20,562 nt of DNA from Dyella_A sp049445995 (GTDB lineage Bacteria > Pseudomonadota > Gammaproteobacteria > Xanthomonadales > Rhodanobacteraceae): assembly GCF_049445995.1 (NCBI RefSeq), contig NZ_JBMSDZ010000035.1:1-20562 (forward strand), given 5' to 3'. Shown here piece after piece: positions 14,539 through 20,562 of this stretch (position 1 is its first letter; the number at the start of each line of letters is the position of its first letter). The notes beneath the pieces were generated by a model, which worked only from the letters and a program-made list of their open reading frames with translations, searched no databases and was not told the origin of the DNA. The position numbers and the translations under genes are program-made.

Positions 14539-14724
14539 CTCAGAGGCTGAGAAAAATTCGACCGCCGTAGCGAGAGCGCCGCCAAGCGTTCGTGACAAGG
14601 TGCGTTGGGCGCCAATCCGGGGAGTTTGGTGAACCAAATGACCCGGATTGGCGCCCAGCGCGCCGCCGGCACGGGCGTTTGGCAGCGGTCGCAGTAGGCG
14701 GGCGATTTTTTCTCAGCCTCTCAG
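14539..14724. repeat. 186-bp imperfect inverted repeat (MITE- or cruciform-like)
   Basis: The two halves (14539-14631 and 14632-14724) are reverse complements over their ends and centre. The outer 13-base ends differ at one position (CTCAGAGGCTGAG / CTGAGAGGCTGAG) and continue into GAGAAAAAxTCG. The centre is a perfect 15-bp stem TGGGCGCCAATCCGG (14606-14620) / CCGGATTGGCGCCCA (14643-14657), with an inner TTTGGT-GA-ACCAAA. The middle of each arm is diverged, with small compensating indels. All pairings share one centre (14631.5). It fills the gap between thpR and the ykgJ-like gene and overlaps the last four bases of the latter (stop codon included). No transposase is inside. Confidence 0.85.
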
Positions 14725-15071
14725 CCGCCCCAGGTCTGCACCGCCGTCGGCAGCGTGCGATGCGCGGCCCACTCGGCGCGCTCATGGCGGCAGCTGGGGC
14801 TGCCCATGGCGAACTTGCGGCAGATTGCCGGGCGGTCGGCGTAGATGCTGCAGCGGAAATCCAGCGGATCGACCGCCGCGCACCAGCCGTCCTCGCCCTT
14901 GGCCAGGGTCTGGAAGCCGCGCGCGTCCTCGTGCACCAGCCAGCGCGGCACGCGGTCCTCCGGCATCAGCACCACGGTGAGGCGGCAGCACACCGCCTCG
15001 CAGTCGTCGCATCGCACGGCCGGATCGACACGCTGGTGGTAGCGCTCGCGCGCGGGCGACCCTTCAGACAT
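14721..15071 (-). CDS. YkgJ-family cysteine-cluster protein
   Basis: A 116-aa protein with eight cysteines, C21, C24, C28, C29, C64, C74, C84 and C94. The order CDDCEAVCC ... WCAAVDPLDFRCSIYADRPAICRKF ... PSC is the zinc- or iron-chelating YkgJ/YcgN-type signature, with the family hallmark RC-IY--RP--CR-F. Function is unknown; metal or Fe-S binding is inferred from family. ATG at 15071 overlaps the stop of the upstream 78-aa gene by eight bases, so the two are translationally coupled. Its own stop codon falls on the outer end of the 186-bp inverted repeat. Confidence 0.88.
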   Translation of the reverse strand: MSEGSPARERYHQRVDPAVRCDDCEAVCCRLTVVLMPEDRVPRWLVHEDARGFQTLAKGEDGWCAAVDPLDFRCSIYADRPAICRKFAMGSPSCRHERAEWAAHRTLPTAVQTWGG

Positions 15072-15300
15072 GCCCGGCCCGGCGCGCGTCGACGAAGGCC
15101 TTGGCCTGTTCCAGCATCCATGCACCGAGATGGTCCTCGGCCAGTGTCTTGCGAGCCTGCGGATAGGGCTGGTGCATCACTTCGTCGCCGGCGAGGGTGA
15201 TGGTGAAGCTGTCCACGCTGCAACGGATCAGGTAGCCGCAGTAGCGGGTGATCAGCGGCAGCGTGGTGACCGGCGGCGGAGCGACGCGGCGAGCGGACAT
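15064..15300 (-). CDS. Hypothetical 78-aa protein
   Basis: Begins MSARRVAPPPVTTLPLITRY and continues CGYLIRCSVDSFTITLAGDE, ending KAFVDARRAGHV. Composition is that of a small folded cytoplasmic protein with a beta-rich first half and a helical second half. No family is recognised. The ribosome binding site AAGGA lies about 8 bases before ATG 15300. It is the first gene of a two-gene unit with the ykgJ-like gene, which overlaps it by eight bases. Proteins of this size next to YkgJ are plausible partners, but that is inference. Confidence 0.7.
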   Translation of the reverse strand: MSARRVAPPPVTTLPLITRYCGYLIRCSVDSFTITLAGDEVMHQPYPQARKTLAEDHLGAWMLEQAKAFVDARRAGHV

Positions 15301-15495
15301 GGGCGGGTTCCTTTCGATGCGTGCCGCGGCCGCCCGATCCGGCCATCCGCAAGGGGGGAGCCCCCGCGGGAACGGCAACGCGATGACGGCGGGCAGGTGG
15401 CGGCGGCGGGCGCCCGCGCGGCGCGGGCAGGGGCGCGGGAGCTCGGCAATGGCGGTCCCGCGGAGAAACAACTGCCGAAGCTTAGCGGAAGCGGA

Positions 15496-15535
15496 GTTAC
15501 GGGAATGTTCCCGGGCCGGATTACGGTCACGTAAC
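15496..15535. promoter_or_regulatory. Nested dyad: CGGGAA-TG-TTCCCG within GTTACG...CGTAAC
   Basis: CGGGAATGTTCCCG (15500-15513) is a perfect 6-2-6 palindrome. It is enclosed by GTTACG (15496-15501) and its exact complement CGTAAC (15530-15535). Two nested dyads in a divergent promoter region suggest one or two transcription factor sites, about 150 bases upstream of the 55-aa gene and 200 upstream of the 78-aa gene. Confidence 0.4.
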
Positions 15536-15560
15536 TTCCCGCAGCGCATGCTCGGGCGTA

Positions 15561-15584
15561 TTCGCGTGTTCGCGTGTTCGCGTG
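15561..15584. repeat. Three tandem copies of TTCGCGTG
   Basis: Exact eight-base repeats at 15561-15568, 15569-15576 and 15577-15584. Copy number could vary by slippage. They lie about 100 bases upstream of the 55-aa gene, between it and the nested dyad. Confidence 0.8.
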
Positions 15585-15687
15585 ATCGGCCCGATGCGGG
15601 GCCGCGCTGTCCGTTTCTCCAACCACGACCGGCGAGTGGCCGGCGCGGCTCCTGGTCCGTCCCGGACCGCTACCCGAAAGGCCCGCC

Positions 15688-15855
15688 ATGACCTCGCCCA
15701 AGACCGAAATGTCCGTGCAGTACATCCACAACGTCTACAGCATGGACAAGAGCAAGCTCACGGCGAAGCCGGCCGCACCGCGCGCCGCAACCGGCAAGGA
15801 GGCCGCCGTGGTCAAGGCAGCCAAGCCGCGCGGCAAGAGCGCCCCGCTCAAGTAA
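15688..15855 (+). CDS. Small basic 55-aa protein
   Basis: Encodes MTSPKTEMSVQYIHNVYSMD followed by KSKLTAKPAAPRAATGKE and an Ala/Lys-rich tail ending GKSAPLK. The first 20 residues look structured and the rest is a disordered, histone-H1-like basic tail. The putative ribosome binding site GAAAGG is about 7 bases before ATG 15688. An in-frame ATG (MSVQYIH...) follows seven codons later. No family is recognised; the tail would suit nucleic-acid binding. It ends seven bases before the convergent end of the LysR remnant. Confidence 0.5.
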   Translation: MTSPKTEMSVQYIHNVYSMDKSKLTAKPAAPRAATGKEAAVVKAAKPRGKSAPLK

Positions 15856-15862
15856 GTTTCGC

Positions 15863-16249
15863 TCACGCGGCGCTTCCCGTCGCACGAAACGTGGGCGCCT
15901 CGCGGATCGCCACTATCACCTGATCGCGCAGCCATGCATGGCTGGCATCGTCGTGCCGCGATGCCAGCCAGTACGCGTGGATCGGCACCGGCTTGAACTT
16001 CAGCGGCAGCGGTTGCAGGGACAGCGGCAGCCACGCGGCGAGACCGGCGGCGTACGAGGCCGGCAGCGTCAGCAGCAGGTCGCTGGCGGCCATCACCTGG
16101 CAGGCGGCGAAGTAGTGCTGGCACACCAGCCGCAACTCGCGGTCGCGGCCGTCCTGCTGCAGCAGCAGATCCAGTGCGATCGGCTCGCCCAGCGAGGACA
16201 CCGCCACGTGCTGCGCGGCGAATGATGACCGCGCATAAGGCGCATGCAT
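15863..16249 (-). pseudogene. 5'-truncated LysR-family regulator
   Basis: The 128-residue frame contains only the C-terminal part of a LysR effector-binding domain: HVAVSSLGEPIALDLLLQQ, ELRLVCQHYFAACQVMAASD, LLLTLPASYAAGL, LPLKFKPVPIHAYWLASRHD and AWLRDQVIVAIREA. A full LysR protein has about 300 residues; the N-terminal winged helix-turn-helix, linker and first part of the effector domain are absent. Upstream of the ATG the frame stays open only to TGA at 16291-16289 and the LysR-like sequence stops near HAPYAR, so the break lies at about 16245. Fifty-four bases further on, in the opposite direction, starts the acyl-CoA dehydrogenase gene, so the lost segment included the divergent promoter region. 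It cannot bind DNA as encoded. Confidence 0.82.
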
Positions 16250-16303
16250 TTCAATGATTCCATCCGGAGGCGTACGCTCGGCGGACTGTCAGGAGCCGCC
16301 CGC

Positions 16304-17526
<1,223 letters not shown>

Positions 17527-17530
<4 letters not shown>

Positions 17531-18597
17531 CCGCCGCGATCGACCAGCCGCGCCCGGTGCGCGCCGAGGACGCCTTCGACCTCGCCCGCGTGGACGCCTT
17601 CCTCAAGCAGCACATCGACGGCCTCGCCGGTACGCCGGAGCTGGGGCAGTTTCCCGGTGGCGCCTCCAACCTCACCTACCTGCTGCGCTACGGCGAGCGC
17701 GAACTGGTGCTGCGCCGCCCGCCGCCGGGCGCGAAAGCCAAGTCCGCCCACGACATGCTGCGCGAGGCGCAGGTGATGACCGCGCTGCGCCCGCACTACC
17801 CGTACGCGCCGCGCATCCTCGCCACCTGCCACGACCCGGAGGTGCTCGGCTGCGACTTCTACGTGATGGAACGGCTGGCCGGGGTGATCCTGCGCCGCGA
17901 GCTGCCGGCCGACCTCGGCCTGGATGCCGCCGGCGTGCGCGCACTGTGCTGCGGCTTCATCGACCGCCTGGTCGAGCTGCACCGTGTCGACTCGACCGAC
18001 CCAGCGATCGCCGCGCTCGGCAAGGGCGAGGGCTACATCGCGCGGCAGGTCGCCGGCTGGAGCGGGCACTACCGCCAGGCGCTCACCGACGGCAGCGACC
18101 CGTGCGAGGACGTGATGGCGTGGCTGGCCGAGAAACAGCCGGCGCGCGAGACCGCGATCTGCGTGATCCACAACGACTACCGGCTGGACAACGTAGTGCT
18201 GGACCCGACCGACCCGCTCACCATCACTGGCGTGCTGGACTGGGAGATGACCACCCTGGGCGATCCGCTGATGGATCTGGGCGGCGCGCTGGCCTACTGG
18301 GTACAGGCCGACGACGATGCAGTGTTCCAGTCGTTCCGCCGCCAGCCCACCCACACGCCGGGCATGCTCACCCGCCGCGAGGTGGTCGAGTACTACGGCG
18401 AGCGCACCGGCTGGAATGTCGAGCGCTTCGACTTCCACGAGGTGTTCGGGCTGTTCCGCCTGCAGGCGATCGTGCAGCAAATCTACCGCCGCTTCGCGCT
18501 GGGGCAGACCAGCAACCCGCAGTTCGCCGGCTTCGGCGACGCGGCGAAGTACCTGGCCCAGCGCTGCCGTCGGCGCATTGCCGCCTCGGAGCTCTGA
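17527..18597 (+). CDS. APH-like phosphotransferase (LvaA/ACAD10-11 kinase type)
   Basis: A 356-aa kinase of the aminoglycoside/choline phosphotransferase fold. The Brenner motif is IHNDYRLDNVVLD with catalytic D217 and N222; the metal-binding aspartate is D238 in GVLDWEMTTLGDPLMDLG. FPGGASNLTYLL (42-53) and LVLRRPPPG with SAHDMLREAQVM form the N-lobe. This exact pattern (SNLT, LRRPP-G, AHD-LRE, HNDYR-DN, LDWE-ATLGDPL-DL) is that of kinases fused to or paired with ACAD10/11 and of LvaA, which phosphorylates the 4-hydroxyl of hydroxyacyl-CoAs; it is not an antibiotic resistance gene. Length agrees with LvaA (about 360 aa). It overlaps the ACAD gene by four bases and is followed after two bases by the phosphatase-fold gene, so expression is coupled. 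Confidence 0.88.
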
Positions 18598-18599
18598 GC

Positions 18600-19292
18600 A
18601 TGGGCGACCTGCTGCTGATCCGCCACGGCCAGGCCAGCTTCGGCGCGACCGACTACGACCGGCTCTCGCCCGTGGGCGAGCAGCAGTCGGCGCGCCTCGG
18701 CATGTGGTTCGCCGCGCACGAAGCGCCTCCCGCGCACGTGGTGCGCGGCGCGCTGCGCCGACACGCGCAGACCGCCGAGCACTGCCTGCGCGGCGCCGGG
18801 CTCGACGCGCCGGTCGAGGTGATCCCCGCGCTGGATGAGCTGGACCACGTCGACCTGCTGGCCCGCCATCGCCCCGACCTCGACGGCCACGAAGCGTTCG
18901 CTGCCGAACTACGCGCATCGGCCGATCCGCACCGCGCGTTCCAGCAGATGTTCGTCGCCGCCGTGGACCGCTGGACCGCCGGTGCGCACGACCACGAGTA
19001 CGCGCGCACCTGGCCCGCCTTTCGCCACGGCGTGCTCGACGCGCTGGCCGCCCTCGCCGCCCGCGCCCGCGACGGCGAGGGCGACACCTGGGTGGTGACC
19101 TCCGGCGGCCCGATCGCGGTGATCGCCGCGCAGCTGTTCGGCACGCCGCCGGAGCGCAGCTTCGCGCTGAGCTGGCCGCTGGCCAACACCGGCCTGAGCC
19201 GCGTGCGGGTGAACGGTGCCGGCCCGCAGATGGTCACCTACAACGCCTGGCCGCACCTGGCCGGCGCCGCCGACCTGCTCACCTATCGCTGA
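18600..19292 (+). CDS. Histidine-phosphatase (PGM-fold) family protein lacking the second His
   Basis: A 230-aa protein of the phosphoglycerate-mutase-like superfamily. The phosphate loop LLLIRHGQASF carries the nucleophile H9; ALRRHAQTAEHCL (51-63) provides the second arginine region; PALDELDHVD follows. In the C-terminal motif where most members have xxSHGG, this reads VVTSGGPIAV: serine replaces the second catalytic histidine. It may be weakly active, use another residue, or bind a phosphorylated substrate without cleaving it. Its place between the kinase and the SDR suggests it handles the kinase product. It starts two bases after the kinase stop (TGAgcATG) and has no separate promoter. 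Confidence 0.85.
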   Translation: MGDLLLIRHGQASFGATDYDRLSPVGEQQSARLGMWFAAHEAPPAHVVRGALRRHAQTAEHCLRGAGLDAPVEVIPALDELDHVDLLARHRPDLDGHEAFAAELRASADPHRAFQQMFVAAVDRWTAGAHDHEYARTWPAFRHGVLDALAALAARARDGEGDTWVVTSGGPIAVIAAQLFGTPPERSFALSWPLANTGLSRVRVNGAGPQMVTYNAWPHLAGAADLLTYR

Positions 19293-19313
19293 TTCGACAT
19301 CGAGGACACCCGC

Positions 19314-20081
19314 ATGACCACCGAGCTGTTCGACCTCACCGGCAAGATCGCCCTCGTCACCGGCGCCAGCCGCGGCATCGGCGCCGAGATCGCCCGCCTG
19401 TTCGCGGCGCAGGGCGCGCACGTGATCGTCTCCAGCCGCAAGCTGGAGGATTGCCAGGCCGTCGTCGACGGCATCGTCGCCGACGGCGGCCGGGCCGAGG
19501 CGCTGGCCTGCCACATCGGCGAGATGGCGCAGATCGAGGCGCTGTACGCGGCCATCGACGCGAACCACGGCCGGCTCGACGTGCTGGTCAACAACGCCGC
19601 CACCAATCCGTACTTCGGCCCGATCACCGAGACCGACCCGGCGATCTTCCAGAAGACCGTCGACGTGAACATCCGCGGCTATTTCTACATGTCCAGCCAC
19701 GCGGCCAGGCGCATGGCGAAGCACGGCGGCGGCGCCATCGTCAACGTCGCCTCGGTCAACGGCGTGGTGCCCGGCTTCCAGCAGGGCATCTACTCGATCA
19801 CCAAGGCCGCGGTGATCTCGATGACCAAGGCCTTCGCGGTGGAATGCGCCGAGGCCGGCGTGCGCTGCAATGCGCTGCTGCCCGGCCTCACCGACACCAG
19901 GTTCGCCTCGGTGCTGGTCAACACCCCGGCGATCCTCAAGCAGGCGCTGGCGCACGTGCCGATGCGCCGCGTGGCGCAGCCCTCCGAGATGGCCGGCGCC
20001 GCGCTGTACTTCGCCAGCGCAGCGTCGTCCTACACCACCGGCGCTGTGCTCAACGTCGACGGCGGCTACCTCTGCGTCTAA
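19314..20081 (+). CDS. SDR-family oxidoreductase (LvaD-like position)
   Basis: Classical short-chain dehydrogenase/reductase of 255 aa. Cofactor loop TGASRGIG (16-23), NNAA motif (93-96), catalytic S147, Y160 and K164 (YSITK), and the C-terminal GAVLNVDGGYLCV are all present; R42 after beta-2 (SSRK) hints at NADP(H). In the lva pathway the SDR reduces the 4-keto-acyl-CoA to the 4-hydroxyacyl-CoA that the kinase uses; a similar role is inferred here from the operon, but a 3-hydroxyacyl-CoA dehydrogenase is equally open on sequence alone. It starts 21 bases after the phosphatase-fold gene with GAGG about 10 bases before ATG 19314 and is the last gene of the operon. Confidence 0.9.
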   Translation: MTTELFDLTGKIALVTGASRGIGAEIARLFAAQGAHVIVSSRKLEDCQAVVDGIVADGGRAEALACHIGEMAQIEALYAAIDANHGRLDVLVNNAATNPYFGPITETDPAIFQKTVDVNIRGYFYMSSHAARRMAKHGGGAIVNVASVNGVVPGFQQGIYSITKAAVISMTKAFAVECAEAGVRCNALLPGLTDTRFASVLVNTPAILKQALAHVPMRRVAQPSEMAGAALYFASAASSYTTGAVLNVDGGYLCV

Positions 20082-20091
20082 CCGCTTCTGT

Positions 20092-20435
20092 CCCCTCTTC
20101 CCTGAACAGCTCCACCGTTCGGGGGAGAGAGCCTGCCCTCGACTCGATCGGGGGGTCGGGGTGAGGGGGAAGGCTCTTCGCTTCTCACCGATAACGCCCA
20201 AACCAAAGCGCCCCCTCACCCAACCCTCTCCCCCGGTCGAGCCGGGGGAGAGGGCTCCAAGCCGACCACCCGCGATGATCGCTGCCTCACCTCAGCCCCA
20301 CGCCTCGCTCCCTCTCCCCTGAACGGCTTCACCGTTCGGGGGAGAGGGCCGGGGTGAGGGGGCCGCTCTTCCTTCAAACCAACCATCACCCACACCCAAG
20401 CGCCCCCTCACCCAACCCTCTCCCCCGGTCGAGCC
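20092..20435. repeat. Cluster of four REP-like palindromes
   Basis: Two alternating types. Type 1, CCCTCTCCCC-T-GAACGG-CTTCA-CCGTTC-GGGGGAGAGGG then GGGGTGAGGGG, is intact at 20310-20362 and diverged at 20092-20176. Type 2, CCCCTCACCCAACCCTCTCC followed by CCCGG-TCGAG-CCGGGGGAGAGGG, is intact at 20211-20254 and present as a left half only at 20403-20435. The copies form two type1-type2 units, so the pair was probably duplicated. The last copy stops exactly where the insertion sequence begins. The cluster follows the SDR stop and could end or stabilise the operon transcript. 20082-20489 otherwise holds no gene. Confidence 0.85.
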
Positions 20436-20562
20436 CTGTCTCTTGATCACATTTGGTATTGAAAATACGCTGCAAGCCCTTGATCCTTCATGGTGGCCTC
20501 ACGCATGTTTCCCACGGACGCGAAAGCTTGGGCGCAGGAAATCTTTGGCGAATGTGAGTTGG
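20436..20562 (+). mobile_element. Left end of an IS50/Tn5-type IS4-family insertion sequence
   Basis: Starts CTGTCTCTTGATCACATTTG, nearly identical to the IS50 inner end as I recall it (CTGTCTCTTGATCAGATCT). It begins immediately after the REP half-site at 20403-20435, where the intact copy at 20211-20254 continues uninterrupted, which fixes the junction at 20435/20436. GC falls sharply across the junction, a sign of foreign origin. IS50-group elements make 9-bp target duplications; GGTCGAGCC (20427-20435) would be the left copy. The rest lies outside the window. Confidence 0.88.
20505..20562 (+). CDS. IS4-family (Tn5-like) transposase, N-terminus only
   Basis: Nineteen codons to the window edge: MFPTDAKAWAQEIFGECEL. 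The pattern DAxxWAxxxFGxxxLG resembles the start of Tn5 transposase (RAADWAKSVFSSAALGD) and its relatives. It starts about 70 bases inside the IS end, as in IS50-group elements. An in-frame ATG at 20490 would add MVASR; neither start has a strong ribosome binding site, which is usual for transposases. Whether it is intact cannot be judged. Confidence 0.75.
   Translation, partial: MFPTDAKAWAQEIFGECEL

Larger units (their letters stand above)
15301..15687. other. Divergent intergenic region with dyads
   Basis: 387 bp without a gene between the 78-aa gene (-) and the 55-aa gene (+). 15301-15480 is very GC-rich with no feature seen. 15490-15590 is locally more mixed and carries a nested dyad (15496-15535) and an octamer tandem repeat (15561-15584), listed separately. 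Promoters for both flanking genes must lie here, but I cannot assign -35/-10 boxes. Confidence 0.5.

Noticed and set aside
15709..15760. Similarity of MSVQYIHNVYSMDK to the N-terminus of the ABC-F protein EttA (QYIYTMNRVSK)
   Set aside because: Only a few residues match, and no ABC domain follows.
16244..16303. ATG 16244 as start of the acyl-CoA dehydrogenase
   Set aside because: Adds MHFNDSIRRRTLGGLSGAAR, not seen in the family, and AAGG is only three bases upstream; GTG 16304 has AGGAG at proper distance.

Overview
The window is GC-rich (roughly 70% by eye) DNA from a gammaproteobacterium, most likely of the order Xanthomonadales (Rhodanobacter/Dyella-like). This rests on the gene content (YajD-type HNH protein, YaeQ, PA4780-type RIO kinase, a Xanthomonas-like alpha-amino-acid ester hydrolase) and on the dispersed TAGGAGC...GTGGGCGA repeats common in that group. 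No rRNA, tRNA or CRISPR was recognised. Most of the window is ordinary chromosome; the accessory signals are in the last third and at the right edge.

Left part (1-5908), all genes on the minus strand: yajD-like HNH protein, then rsmC and rsuA (two 16S rRNA modification enzymes joined by an ATGA overlap), a large OPT-family transporter, and an RluA-family pseudouridine synthase. The 345 bp between the last two hold only a small fragment resembling the tail of an alpha/beta hydrolase.

Middle (6004-12550): yaeQ (+), a small unexplained ORF, a secreted alpha-amino-acid ester hydrolase with all catalytic and carboxylate-cluster residues (+), and a 39-codon lysine-rich microprotein with its own terminator (+). 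A cluster of REP-like repeats follows. Next come a minus-strand pair (LLM flavin oxidoreductase, RIO kinase) and a divergent HDOD protein (+). A perfect 8-8-8 dyad lies in the divergent promoter region.

12566-15300, minus strand: a 78-aa unknown protein overlapping a YkgJ-type cysteine-cluster protein, a 186-bp near-perfectly centred inverted repeat (possible MITE or cruciform), thpR, an exported SAM-methyltransferase-like protein, and a tiny Cys-rich oxidoreductase-like protein missed by length filters. 15301-15687 is a gene-free region with a dyad and an octamer tandem repeat, leading to a 55-aa basic protein (+).

Right part (15863-20562): a LysR regulator reduced to its C-terminal ~128 residues sits divergent from a tight four-gene plus-strand operon: ACAD10/11-type acyl-CoA dehydrogenase, aminoglycoside-phosphotransferase-like kinase, histidine-phosphatase-fold protein and SDR. 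By family logic this resembles the kinase/ACAD/SDR part of the Pseudomonas levulinate (lva) pathway and mammalian ACAD10/ACAD11, which phosphorylate a 4-hydroxyacyl-CoA and then eliminate phosphate. The added phosphatase-fold protein lacks the usual second histidine. Downstream are four REP-like palindromes; the last is cut by the left end of an IS50/Tn5-type IS4-family insertion sequence that runs off the window.
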